Source: Gnetum montanum (taxonomy: Eukaryota > Streptophyta > Gnetopsida > Gnetales > Gnetaceae). From it: a DNA stretch of 51,495 nucleotides. Of the stretch, positions 11,300-21,792 are shown one piece after another. Positions within the stretch are counted from its first letter, which is position 1. Each line of letters begins with the position of its first letter. The position numbers and the translations under genes are program-made. Under the pieces are notes generated by a model. It was not told where the DNA came from and searched no databases. It saw nothing but the letters and a program-made list of their open reading frames with translations. The DNA is taken from NCBI GenBank assembly GCA_015680685.1, contig MNCI01006064.1, forward strand, positions 59,330-110,824, read 5' to 3'.

Positions 11300-13100
11300 A
11301 TCTATAAAAATTAAAGACATCACCATCTACTACTTGGTTGAGGCCACTATGGAGGTCCTTGATTTGCTTGACACTAAGAAAAAGTTGGCAAAAATTTCTT
11401 CAAAGGCAGACACTAAAGCTAAGAAGGAATGAATCCAACGTTGCTATGGAGTACACCATAAAGAGTAAAGTGCCCTCACAAAGGCATAGCATGCATATTT
11501 CAAGATTGTATCCTATCACTTGAATCCAATGTTAAGTTCCTTCAAGGTAATAACCTTCTCTACTTGGGCATGCATGCTAATCTAAGCAAAACATTCATGG
11601 TTAATCTTCCCCAAATCATTTATCTAGAGATTGAAAAGCACTTGAAGAAAAATGAGAGGAGAAGGAAGATGTTTTTCTTTCCATATCTCATTTGCAAGCT
11701 ATGCAAGAGGGAAGGGATAGCACACTATGCCAATGATGTGTTTGCCATGATCCTATTGCATCATGGTAAGAGATGATCAAGGATAAGACAACAACTAAGT
11801 TGCAAGAGAAGGAGAGACCACCACCACTACCACCTATAGGATAAATTATACCAGAGGTGCTTGTAGCTATCAAAAGGCTCAAAAATTTTCGAGAGTAGCA
11901 ATTGTAGCAATAGTAAGGCTCAACAGGTGGTGGGGAGTCCTCTATTTACCATCTAGCCTTGAGCCATCTCAATGAGGTCACCAAGATCATCAACTAGCTA
12001 GATTAGGAAATAGCCCTACTATTCTTAGCCTAAAGAAACTAGGCACCCACAAGATCTAATCCAAATGCTCAAGAGGTCATGGTGTCCATTCTTGGATAAA
12101 CATTCTTTGAAATTTCAGGGAATCTTGTGACATTCTTTGTTAGGTTAAAGTAAGGTGAGGGGGAGATTTTCCTAGTTATATAACACAAAGGCTAGGAGAT
12201 AGTAGTAAAAGTAATAACTGACAAGGTAGTTGAAGCCTTGAATGCTCCTACAATATTCATACCAAACATTACTAGAATGGTAGACATCCATGCATCTATA
12301 GAGGTAGGGAATGGTTAGTTAAGTAGTATCCAACATGAGGATGTATTGGAATGACTAGTTAGAATCAGTCAACTACTTCTAGAGATCTTCTATCTTCTAG
12401 ATGAGATCATTGTGAACCAATTTCAATTGCTTGAAACAAAGGAAAAATTTCTTATTTCCAATGCTCAACTAAAGGCAACCACCAATGCCAATGACTAGTT
12501 AACTACTGAAGTTGTAGAATTACATGGCCATCTCTCTAACCTTGCCATTCTTAGTCTAGAGTTTACTAGGGATGAAGCTTTTGAATAGCTTTAGCATAGA
12601 TTACAAGAGGCTGAAAATGCAAAGGAGGTATTAGTCTTCGATGCATCCTTATCAAAAGCTATGACTTTCAACACTAACAAGGACTTGTCGCAAGTTTGAA
12701 AAAAGAACTTGGTCTTGACAAAGGATAATCATCACTTGTGAAATGTTGAGGAAAAAAAAGGATCAAATGGTCAAATTCATTCACTAATAGTAGTAGTAGC
12801 TGGCCAAGATAAATCAAGATCTAAGGAGGTTGGTAGTAGAGACTTGTAATCTCTTGATCGAGGAAGTTTGTGCACTTTGCCAAAAGATATCCCTTGATGT
12901 AACCACCTAGAAGAATGAAGTCCTAAATTTGAATAAATGAAAAATCATTATAGGGACCAAGTCGAGCTCCTCAAAGAGGTCAATGAAAAGGAGATTTAAT
13001 TGGCAAAGGAAAAAAATGAACAAGGCTCTTAAGCACCTCCAATAGTGAGGTGATGTGTGGTAGCCCATATATGATGAACTAGATGTGTACAACAAAGTTA
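11300..13100 (+). pseudogene. Decayed retroelement ORF with coiled coil (unrecognised family)
   Basis: A plus-strand coding trace broken by many stops. The best piece (about 11545-11776) reads continuously and contains NLPQIIYLEIEKHLKKNERR and FFFPYLICKLCKREGI. This pattern resembles the retroelement ORFs often labelled 'putative plant transposon protein'. About 12360-12700 encodes a Gln/Glu/Leu-rich stretch (ETKEKFLISNAQLKAT, HRLQEAENAKEVL) that should form a coiled coil. The stops are mainly TAG at positions expected for Gln. No RT or integrase motif is present. It probably belongs to the element whose promoter is at 10378, but this is inferred from position only. Confidence 0.45.
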
Positions 13101-13482
13101 AAATTCACCTAACAAAATTATAAATTAAGAAGATAACTAAATATATAAAGCTTAATAACCTCAATTATGTAAACCTGGCAACACCGATAGCAGAAGATCA
13201 ACATTCAAATTGGAAAAGCAGGTAGCTAGTTCCTACCTCCTCTATGAGATGGAATTCAAGCATCACAAAGAAACAAAATAAAAGGTGGATATAAGCAATG
13301 TAGAGCTTAAAGTTCTTAGGTGAAAATTTACTTATCAACAATGTTGCTAAGAACCTAGCCAAAAGAATGAATGACTACAATGAGTTGAAGAATCTAGTAA
13401 AGATGTTTGACATTAAACATAAGTAATTTGCAGCTTGATTCGTCAACACAAAGAAACTATTTCCTTCAATGTCATGCCTGTG

Positions 13483-14147
13483 TGATGAGGAGTTCCCATG
13501 GATTCCATAATCCAAGCTCTTTCAAAGTTGCAAAACAACAAATTTGAACAATAAAAGGAGAATGAAATCTTTATTCTTGCTCAAATGGAGAATTTACATA
13601 AGAAAGAAAGCACAATTCCCAAGGATAGATGAGATTCAATCCAACTCTTACACACTCAATCAAAGAAAACACACACTCACATGGATGGTGATCAAGGAAC
13701 CTTGCCAAGAGTCTATCTCTCTCTACTCTCTTCTCTCACTCATCTCTCTTTCTTAATCAAATTGAAGGCCTAAGAAGTCTATTTATATTTTTCCCCCTAT
13801 TACTTCATCTTCTGTCCAATTATTTATTCAATTTAATGTTTGTTAAAATCCATGTGAGATGTCTAGGAGAAATAGTCAACGTCTATCCCAAGCATAGAAG
13901 ATATCACAGTAGATGTCATGGGTAAGACATCTTGTCTAAGATGTCTATGAAAAATAGTGGATGTCTAATATGTAGTATATATGTCTAACTATTAATGTAG
14001 ACATCTATCTTGCTAGGGTCAAAGTGAAAGATGCTTGTTTTGAGGCTTTGAACCTCTGAACACCTGTAAAAAAATTCTCATAGCTTCTAGAACATTCTAA
14101 ACTCAAAATAATTCCAAAAAAACTTTCAAACATGTCAAAATACCTTG
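13483..14147 (-). mobile_element. 3' LTR of gypsy element F
   Basis: It begins TGATGAGGAG and shares its order of blocks with the LTR at 20514-21155: 'ccatggatt', 'caaatttgaacaa', 'tttattcttgctcaaatg' (variant), a CT-rich run, 'gtctatttatat', several AGATGTCT motifs and 'tcaaaataccttg'. It is cut at 'accttg' by the Tat LTR starting at 14148, so the last seven or so bases are missing. U3, with its TATA box, is read on the minus strand. Confidence 0.8.
13780..13789 (-). promoter_or_regulatory. TATA box of F 3' LTR
   Basis: The minus strand reads AATATAAATAG. It is repeated at the same place in the other LTR of F. Confidence 0.5.
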
Positions 14148-14759
14148 TGTAACATTTGAAAACATTGGTGGCTGGAACACCAAGAGGTTATCGGGTGTAC
14201 AGCCTAATCCTAGATCCGTACGAGGGTTGTGCTGGAGAAAATGGAAATGGGGTGCCCTAAACGATCTAGTCGATTAGATAGGGACTTATGTGGTGTACAA
14301 TAACCATTTGCAAATAGTAATTTTAAAATCTAACACACAAAGGTTGCAATGAGAGAAAACGTAGCACACACTACAGTAGAAGCATAGCAACGTACATAAC
14401 CAGGACAATGAATGTGAACCAGTACTCAATAATGCAAAATATATGCTATGAAAAAATAGAATGAGAATTTGGGTGAGGAAATGAACCACCCCAAAAATTA
14501 GGGAATTTGATTCTTGTTTGAATAATGGATGTGTACAACTAGTGTGCAGCATTGGACAAGCACAACTGGGCAATGAAACTATATGGTCACAGTTCCTGGG
14601 ATGTTGTAGGCGTGGTGCTGACAGGCACAAATGAGCCGATGCTTGTCAGACTAAGAGCTACTACACTGGAGTTGAAGAAAGATTTGGTAGGCTCTAATGT
14701 TTGGGTTTACCAATCACCCATCTTTTGCTTGCAAATCTCTTTCTTGCTCTCATCTCTTC

Positions 14760-15110
14760 AAAATGCCAGATGCCAAGTGCTTAAAAAGGCTTACATCCAA
14801 GGAATGCCAACTGCTTGGGAATGCCAATGGTCAAGGAATGTAACCATTGCGAAATTCCAATAGTTAAGGAATGTCAATAGTTAAGGGATGTAGCTGCTAG
14901 GGAATGCCAATAGTCAAGGAATGCTAACTGCTAGGGAATGCCAACCATTAAGGAATGCCAACCCTTGGGGAATGCCAATGGTCAAGGAATGCAAATTGCT
15001 AGGAAATGCCAATAGTTAAGGAATGCCAACCCTTGGGGAATGCCAACAGTCAAGGAATGCTAACTGCTAGGAAATGACAACCCCTGGGGAATGCCAATGG
15101 TCTTGGAATG
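14760..15110. repeat. Array of 16-17-bp units around GGAATGCCAA
   Basis: Many diverged units of the form GGAATGCCAA plus six or seven bases (ttaa, ggtc, cttgg variants). It lies just downstream of the TATA box on the minus strand, so it would be in the transcribed R/U5 part of LTR B. The matching place in the C LTRs lacks the array. Confidence 0.8.
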
Positions 15111-15128
15111 TAACCCTATGGTTCCCAT

Positions 15129-15139
15129 GGTATTTATAG
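15129..15139 (-). promoter_or_regulatory. TATA box of LTR B
   Basis: The minus strand reads CTATAAATACC, a full TATAAATA consensus conserved in LTR2 of element C. Confidence 0.6.
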
Positions 15140-15408
15140 GGCTAAGGTTAGCCCAAAATATGGATCAAGTGCCACGTGGCAGTGCGGTGGGTGGGACCAC
15201 ACTTGTGCTCATCCCATGTTACATGCGGGACATGGGACACTTGTAGTGTCAAGCTAGCTATGTTGTGCTATACTACATAGCTTGAAATCTGTACTACACT
15301 ATGCTTGTTGCACAATGTGACATGGTGCTATGCTGAAAGTGCCATCGTTATGACACTTAGCCAAATTTGTAGTCATGATGCCAAGACCTAAAATTTTTTG
15401 GTGTTTCA

Positions 15409-16340
15409 ATGGTCCCTCTTTGTTGATGTCTGGAGGAGTGGCTCGAGAGACATCAACAAAGAATTACAAAACACCATAGTAGACATGTCACCAATGTCAC
15501 TTGTGGGCACAAGATCAAATGTCATTTTACCATGCTCAAGAGTGGTATGGGAATAAGTTTATGCTAGGGGGACAAGGAGAATAGGCAATGATAGGGAGTT
15601 GAAATTTAAATGCTAGAAATGAAATGCAAACAGTGGATCATGATGTAAGATGCAAATTTAGCATAGTTGACAATGACCATGGCATGATGTGGTTCACCCC
15701 TGAAATGTTGAGCTCTCATTAGAGTTCTTATTAGAGGGTCAAAGTCAATCCAAGGATGGGCCAATTGTGAAGATGCAACATTGTTAATTTTCTTGGGGAT
15801 GTGCTTTTCCCCATTCTCTCTTTTTTTCTCTTCTTTTTTTTTGCTATGTTGTGAGGTGAACCTTCTTTAGGTTTGACTTACTACTGAATGTTATTTGCAA
15901 GTTGGCCATCAAGAAGATGGGCTTTGTTTCCTAGGTATGATTTGTGTTACATCCACCTAGGCTTTGACCATGCAATAGAGGCTCCCCACAGGACGAGTTA
16001 TGTTACATCAACCATGGGTTCTATAGTTGATGTGAAGAGAATGCCATATGCATCACAATGTGTATGCATCTGAGGGATGTGAAATCATGAGTATGTGAAG
16101 GATGAGAGGATATAGGGATGAAGAAGTGGATGTGCGTAGGCTGTAATAAGGATGAGGGGGATGTGCACTCTTGAATGGCTTAACTAGTCCAATCATGCAC
16201 ATCAGAGCAATGTGGTGACTTGCTGCTACGATGAGATGCATCTTTGCATGACTATATCCAAGGCTTCGTCCTACAAACACAACTCAAAGAAGACAAGAAA
16301 ACCATAAAATGTGAAATGCAAGTGCAAATGTTAGATTTGA
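15409..16340 (-). mobile_element. Internal 3' non-coding segment of element B
   Basis: It follows LTR B and aligns through its length with 25820-26797 inside element C: 'ggaggagt(g/a)gct', 'gaccatggca', 'ttcttggggatgtgc', 'aggctccccac', 'tcctacaaacacaac' and 'agaagacaagaaa' occur in both, in the same order. It is non-coding in both copies and lies between the polypurine tract and the coding part. It stops at about 16340, where the sequence passes into element F integrase within 70 bases, so the rest of B was deleted. Confidence 0.7.
15417..15462. repeat. 15-bp perfect hairpin at the polypurine tract of B
   Basis: TCTTTGTTGATGTCT (15417-15431) pairs perfectly with AGACATCAACAAAGA (15448-15462) around a 16-base loop. 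An outer pair, TGGTGTTT near 15400 and AAAACACCA near 15468, could extend it. The left arm is the complement of the polypurine tract. The counterpart at 25826-25875 in element C keeps the same arms with a few mismatches. Confidence 0.85.
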
Positions 16341-16399
16341 AGAATAAATGTGACATCCTTATCACTCACAATGTTTAAATGAATGTCATGTATCCTTAC

Positions 16400-16900
16400 A
16401 ACATCCTAAAAGAATAAATGTGCAACATGGAAAGCATTACTTTTCTTGCATGCAATAAAATGAGCCATCTTGGTAAATCTATCTGCTACAAGAAGTATAG
16501 AATCAAGATCAGATTTTGTCTTAGGAATGCCACAAACAAAGTCCAAAGACACTGTCCCAAGAAGTATTTGGAATTGGAAAAGGTAGATAATGACCATCTA
16601 CACTTTTTCCCCTTTTGAATTATTGACAAGTATAACATTCTTTTACCAATTTAACCAAATCACTATACATACCTGGCCAAAAGTAATTTTTTCTCACCAA
16701 TTCCAATGTCTTGTTCTTACCCATATGTGTAGCCATGTCACTTTGGTGTTTATCTTCAAGGCATTTCTACCTAAAAACACACTTTGGAGCACAAATTTTT
16801 TCATCCTTAAACAAAATCCCATTCTTCACATGATAAGCTTTCCATTGATCAGCCCTTCCTAATATTAGGGAAGATAACTCTTTCAAATTACACTAAAATC
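16400..16900 (-). pseudogene. Element F integrase, N-terminal and core part only
   Basis: The best piece (minus, from 16597) reads [19 protein letters not shown], then [11 protein letters not shown] and FHVAHLFF. This is the start of a Ty3/gypsy integrase core with its first catalytic Asp (DFV). The second Asp, the Glu and the C-terminal domain, where a chromodomain would sit, are missing because sequence stops at the junction with the element B fragment. The zinc-binding N-terminal part (about 16600-16900) is frameshifted. Not functional. Confidence 0.75.
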
Positions 16901-16979
16901 TTTATCATTAGGATATAATGAAGCAAAAGAATCAAATCCTTGAACTTTCACATTAGAAAAAATAACATGAATTCTAGGC

Positions 16980-17385
16980 AGAGCATCAACCACAACATTA
17001 GACTTACCACACCTTTTTTAAAAAACAAAATTAAATTCTTGCAATTTCTCTATTCATTTCATATGCTTGACATTCAGTTTCTTTTAGAATTCAAAAATTG
17101 ATGTGCTCTATGATCAGTAAATAAAGGAAACTCTGATCCTAGCAAGTAATGTCTTCAATGTTTCATGGCTTGAAGTATAGCATATAAATCCTTTTCATAC
17201 ACACTATACTTTTGTCTAGATTCATTTAATTTTTTGGAAAAGAATGCAACTGGCTTACCTTGTTGAGAAAGCATGCCTCCAAGAGCAAGCCCACTTGCAT
17301 CTACTTCCATTTCAAAAAAATTTGTGAAATTTGGAATTTCCAAAATTGGAGCACTATAAATTTTATCTTTCAATGCTTGAAAGGA
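16980..17385 (-). pseudogene. Element F RNase H
   Basis: From 17373 leftwards the minus strand encodes FFEMEVDASGLALGGMLSQQ, GKPVAFFSKKLNE and YEKDLYAILQAMKH. This is the standard RNase H segment after RT, with the first catalytic Asp in DAS and Glu in YEKDL. The end of the domain (RCGKSNVVVDAL) lies further left, in another frame. Spacing to RT upstream is normal for gypsy polyproteins. Confidence 0.8.
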
Positions 17386-17425
17386 TTTTCTTTCTCATTA
17401 TCCCACATAAATGCTGAATTTTTCT

Positions 17426-18130
17426 TTAAATGAGAGAGCATAGGCCATGCAATGGAACTAAAATTCTTAATAAATCTCCTATAGAAGCTAGCAAAATCAA
17501 GAAAAATCTCACCTCTCCCACATCCTTAGGTGAAGGCCATTCCTTAATTGCCTTTATATTACTTGGTTTCATATTGACTTGATTCTTGGAGACAACATGA
17601 CCTAGGTAGACCATCTCTTTCTTCATGAAGTGGCACTTCTTGGCATTAATCACAAACTTTTCCTCTTGTAACTTAGAAAATATCATCCTCAAATGATGTA
17701 CATGGTCTTCTTCCTTAGAACTGTAAACAAGAATGTCATCAAGGAAAACAATACAGTATTTACCAATAAAATCCCTTAGGACTTTATGCATGAGCCTCAT
17801 AAATGTGGTTGGAGCATTGGTTAGCCCAAAAGGCATGACTAGCTGCTCATACAAGCCATTAGGTGTCTTAAAGCCTATTTTCCATTCATATTTTGGTCTA
17901 ATCCTTATTTGATGATAACCACTTTTTAAATCAATCTTAGAAAAAATCTTAGCATTGGCAAGCACATTAAGAATGTCATCCATCCTAGGAATAGGAAATC
18001 TATACTTAATAGTAATCCTATTAATTGCCCTAGAATCTATGCACATCCTTAATTCATTTGTGTCCTTCTTGGGAACTAACATAGCTAGAATGGAAAAAGG
18101 AGATATGGATTTCTTAATAAACCATTATAT
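17426..18130 (-). pseudogene. Element F reverse transcriptase
   Basis: An uninterrupted frame of about 218 residues (18082 to 17426). It shows LVPKKDTNELRMCIDSRAIN, IPRMDD, SKIDLKSGYHQIRI, PFGLTNAPTTFM and the catalytic FLDDILVYS box, then LGHVVSK. FLDDILVYS together with the gag type fits the chromovirus side of Ty3/gypsy. The absence of stops makes it the best preserved RT in the window. The polyprotein as a whole is broken, with stops around it and in gag. Confidence 0.9.
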
Positions 18131-18189
18131 AGTAATTTTCTTGCTTGCTCAATTCTTCCCTTTTATTTGTAGTCATGTGGCAGGCTCTC

Positions 18190-18960
18190 TCATTTGGAAT
18201 TGTAGCTACTAGTATGAATTCTATTTAATGTTGGATGGATTTCATTGGTGGACTTCCTTCCAAATTTTTCCTTGAAAACATCAGCAAATTCTAATGCCAA
18301 AGGTTGCACCACTAGAGAAAGTTCATTTGTATGCTCCTCATCACTTGTTGCAAGTGTTGACATGATGACCAAACCATGTCCAACCTCTTCATGTGCTTGT
18401 AGATACTCTTTCTCACTAAGTAAGATCAATGAAGCATTAATAGGAAAATTTTCCTTATATTTCTACTAAGTCATAGGAATGAGTTCATGTATTCCATCTT
18501 CTTGTGGATTAGACCAGAAAAGAAGCCTTTTTTTCAAAGTTCTAAGGTCTTTTCAAAATAACATAAGCACAATCAAGAGGGAGGATGTCACAATGTACTT
18601 TGTCCTTAAAAGAACCAATTCTAAAAGATAAAATACACTTCATCTTAACTTCTTGGAAATAATCCTTAGATATCCAATGGACTATATAGGGCCTAGGATG
18701 TGTAAATGTCTTCAAATCAAGCTTAGAAATAGCCTTTGAAGAAATCACATTTTCTTCAACTCCATCATTAATTAAAATGCGTATTTATTCACCACTATCT
18801 AGATACCTAGCTCCAATCCTAAATATCATCTTTCTTCCAAGATCTTCATTAGCATTAACATTTCCCATAAAAGTGCAAGAATTAATTTCAGTGACATCTT
18901 CAATTATTGGTGCACAAGGATTACCTTTATTAGAGAATTATTACTTTTCTAAGGCTTGAA
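18190..18960 (-). pseudogene. Element F protease region and linker to RT
   Basis: From 18748 the minus strand encodes SKLDLKTFTHPRPYIVHWIS and then VHCDILPLDCAYVILKRP, which is the C-terminal part of the retroviral-type aspartic protease (hydrophobic stretch plus LGRP motif, here LKRP). A linker follows, with LALEFADVFKEKFG shortly before RT, typical of gypsy polyproteins. The protease active-site triad (D-S/T-G) should lie near 18800-18900, but I cannot read it clearly. Confidence 0.7.
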
Positions 18961-18969
18961 GTTCCTTGT

Positions 18970-20155
18970 CTTTGAAGATCTTTGGCCTTTTGGACTCCCA
19001 TTGTTTGTGTTCCTTTTCACCATAATTAAAGCATTGAAGTCTGGATATGTAGCCATTTCCTTGATCCTTTCCATTCTTGGAGTAGCCTTTCTTGGAATCT
19101 TGGCCTTTCTTGGAATCTTGGCCCTCCTTGAAGTTCTCTTGATTCTCCTTTATGTCTTCTTTGTCATTTCCCTTATCCTTAGCTCCTTTCTCATCTTTAG
19201 AAGCTTTTGAGTCCTTGCCTTTAGAAATTTTGGAACCTCTATTATATCCTTGAAGTTTCTTCTTAGCCTTAAGAGCTAATTCAAAAACCTCATCTAATTT
19301 TTGGAGCTCATAGAAGGTTAGCTCATGTTAATACTCCCTTTTAAGTCCTCCTTAAAAGTTAGATACTTCTTCATAATTATCCCAATCAACTTTTGCAAGC
19401 TAGAAAGCTTTACAAAAATCCGTGTAGTAGTCCTTCACACTCTTATCAGCTTGCCTTAGGTGCTTTAATTTTTGGATGGCCTCTTGTTTATGATTAGTCT
19501 TTCCAAATTTTTTCTTGATCATGAATTGTATTAAAGACCAATCCTTGATAGAAGTACCATTGTTCACCTTGTAAGAATGACTTTCCTTCTCCCACCATAC
19601 AAGTGATATGCCTTCAAATTTGGTTTCAAAAAATAGACACCTTTTGATGATTTTCCACATCTTCAAGTTCAAAGTACTTGTTAATCATTTTCAACCAAGA
19701 GAGAAAAGCTTGAATTCCTTCCATGACATTAAAGGATTTGACTTCAACATGAGGCATCCTTAAATCATGTCTAAAATATTTTGCAAGAGAAACTTCAATT
19801 CCTTCACTTTGCTTTCTTTAAGGCTTAGAAGGATATTCATTTTTTCCTTTCCTAGAAAATTGAAGCCTTGAGATTTATGTTTAGCACTAGGAGCATGAAG
19901 AAAAACATCATCTTTAGCTTCTCCTTCTCCAAAGTATTCATATTTAAAAGGAATATGATCTTCAAGGGATGGAATTGAGGAATGTCTTGGTCAAGAATTA
20001 CATGACTTGTACCCTTGCTTAGATGCTTTTAGTGAAGTAGAATGTACTTTGTTCTCTCCAATATTTTTAATTTTTTCAACAATGAGCTTGAGAGCATTTC
20101 TCATATCATCCATGTCTCTTGACAAAGCTTGAACTATCTTCTTCTTTAGAAGCAT
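18970..20155 (-). pseudogene. Element F Gag
   Basis: The first Met after the primer binding site is at 20155 and opens with MLLKKKIVQALSRDMDDM. The capsid-like part (19672-19400) contains SLVWWEKES, IKDWSLIQFMIKKKFG and KLKHLRQADKSVKDYY, a hallmark of Ty3/gypsy Gag. A Lys/Asp/Glu-rich tail follows. The zinc knuckle near 19000-19060 reads CFNYGEKEHKQWES: in a C-x2-C-x4-H-x4-C knuckle the second and fourth ligands are now Tyr and Ser, so RNA binding would be lost. Several stops interrupt the frame. Confidence 0.8.
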
Positions 20156-20497
20156 GATGGAAATTGATCTAAATGTAATTTACACAAAATTATTCAAGAA
20201 AAGATGAAATTTTAAAGATTTCTTAAGGACTGAGACAAGAAATTCTCAAATCTTAAAATAAATAAGTATAAGATCTTCAAACCCTATCTATTACACGCCA
20301 ATGGATGTTCAATTCCATAATTATCTTCCAATTCTTAAAAGATATGGCAAACTAAGAAATCAAAGGAATTTTTCAAATCCTACGATGAGTATAATAAGTA
20401 TCAAGAGAGAATGCATCCAAGCATGAGAATTTGGAGTGATTCTTTATAATTGAGATGAGAATTATCCACTTGAATGCAATTGTCTTTAATTCCAAGC

Positions 20498-20510
20498 TAC
20501 TCTGATACCA
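20498..20510 (-). other. Primer binding site of element F
   Basis: The minus strand reads TGGTATCAGAGTA, a near match to the TGGTATCAGAGC site complementary to initiator tRNA-Met. It begins three bases inside the 5' LTR boundary. It fixes the orientation of F and its 5' LTR. Confidence 0.85.
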
Positions 20511-20513
20511 ATC

Positions 20514-21155
20514 TAATGAGGAGCTCCCATGGATTTCATAATACAAGCTCTCTTGAAGTCATAAAATAGCAAATTTGAACAAGAAAAAAATGAAAGATTT
20601 ATTCTTACTTAAATGTAGAATTTACATATGAAAATAATTACAATTCCCAAGGATACATAAGAGATTCAATTCAACTCTCACATGCTCAATTAAAGAAAAT
20701 ACATACTTACATGGATGATGATTAAGGCACCTTGTCAAGACTCTATCTCTCTCTACTCTCTTCTCTCACTTACCTCTCTCTCTATCTTAATCAAATTGAA
20801 GGCTCAAGAAGTCTATTTATATATTTTTCCCTGTCTGTTCATCTTCCCTCCAATTTATCATTCAATTTAATCTCTTTTAAAATCCATGTGAGACGTCTAT
20901 GAGAAAAAATTGGTGTTTATCTCGAGTGTAGATGATTTCAAAGTAGATGTCTTGGCTAAGATGTTTATGAAAAGTAGTAGACATCTAATATGCAGTGTAG
21001 ACATCTATCCTACTAGGGTCAAAGTTAAAGATGCTTATTTTAAGGCCTAGAACCTTCAGACACTTCCAAACAAGTCCCCATAGCTCTCAAAACATCCTAA
21101 ACTCATCAAAATAACCCCAAAACACTCCCAAACATGTTAAAGTACCTTGATATCA
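20514..21155 (-). mobile_element. 5' LTR of gypsy element F
   Basis: It starts (plus view) TAATGAGGAG, where the other LTR has TGATGAGGAG, and ends near GATATCA at 21155. The structure matches the LTR at 13483. The TATA box and CT-rich tract are conserved and the AGATGTCT motifs are partly eroded. The identity of the two LTRs, read by eye, looks moderate, so the element is not recent. Confidence 0.8.
20813..20822 (-). promoter_or_regulatory. TATA box of F 5' LTR
   Basis: The minus strand reads ATATAAATAG, at the same place as in the 3' LTR. Confidence 0.5.
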
Positions 21156-21689
21156 TCATCAAAAAAATAACACTAAAAGAAAAATACAACCACATACAAA
21201 CATCTATGAAAAAAAATATTAAGGATTGGACATGGGTTGGGTGATGTCCTCATCACTGTGAGATATCCTTGCACTAGCTCACATCGATGAAGTTGCATGC
21301 ACTACTTACAATTCACATGATAAAAAAAAAGATGAAAGCATTGCTAGATGCTAGTAGCAGGTTAGCCCCAACCTTCACCAACGTTAGAACACCACAAGAA
21401 CCTTTACCTCCAAGCATTTTTTAAGAGTTTGTCATGTCTTCAGTAATTTTATAGGTACTTGCAGTAATTTTTGGAAAAGTATTCAAATCTTATTATAATG
21501 AACACTGATTTTTTGAAATAATGTATAATTTGGCATTTTCAGTTAGTTAGAGTTAGTCTGTGTATCTATTTGTCTTCTTATTAATAAATTCTATACTTCC
21601 CCAAATTTTGTAAGAAGCCCAATCCTACTTTTGTTCACTCAAGGAGGAGTTTTTAGTAAGTCATGGAGATATGATGATTCATGAATTAG
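21156..21689. other. No gene seen
   Basis: Flank between the F 5' LTR and the family D LTR. It is AT-rich with no recognisable frame. Part of it may be U3 of the family D LTR. Confidence 0.35.
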
Positions 21690-21696
21690 ACAATTT

Positions 21697-21773
21697 GCAT
21701 TGATAGGCATACATCGATGTAGCTCCATCAATGTATCCCCATCGATGCATGATAAGATGCATTGATGCTAATG
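21697..21773. repeat. Five CATYRATG palindromes before the TATA box
   Basis: CATTGAT, CATCGATG, CATCAATG, CATCGATG and CATTGATG occur within 77 bases. The same kind of group precedes the TATA box in the inverted family D copy and in the 10290 segment. Confidence 0.75.
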
Positions 21774-21784
21774 CAGGTAGTGCT

Positions 21785-21792
21785 TATATAAA
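21785..21792 (+). promoter_or_regulatory. TATA box of family D LTR
   Basis: TATATAAATGTGC, identical over 13 bases to the box of the inverted copy at 49579. Confidence 0.65.

Larger units (their letters stand above)
14148..15408 (-). mobile_element. Tat-type LTR B (3' LTR)
   Basis: It starts TGTAACA and carries 'ttggtggctggaacacc' nearby, as do the LTRs of element C. It ends GGTGTTTCA at 15408. The following bases read on the minus strand as AACAAAGAGGGACC, a good polypurine tract, so this is the left (3') LTR of a minus-strand element. At 1,261 bp it is shorter than the C LTRs because it lacks part of the U3 palindromes. It inserted at the end of the F 3' LTR. Its partner 5' LTR is absent, so no target duplication can be matched. 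Confidence 0.75.

Noticed and set aside
14286-14863. Open frames of about 100 codons on both strands
   Set aside because: They fall inside LTR B and its leader repeats and have no counterpart in the C LTRs.
14148-16340. Solo LTR inserted in element F
   Set aside because: The LTR ends at 15408, and the next 900 bases match the internal 3' segment of element C, so this is a truncated element and not a solo LTR.
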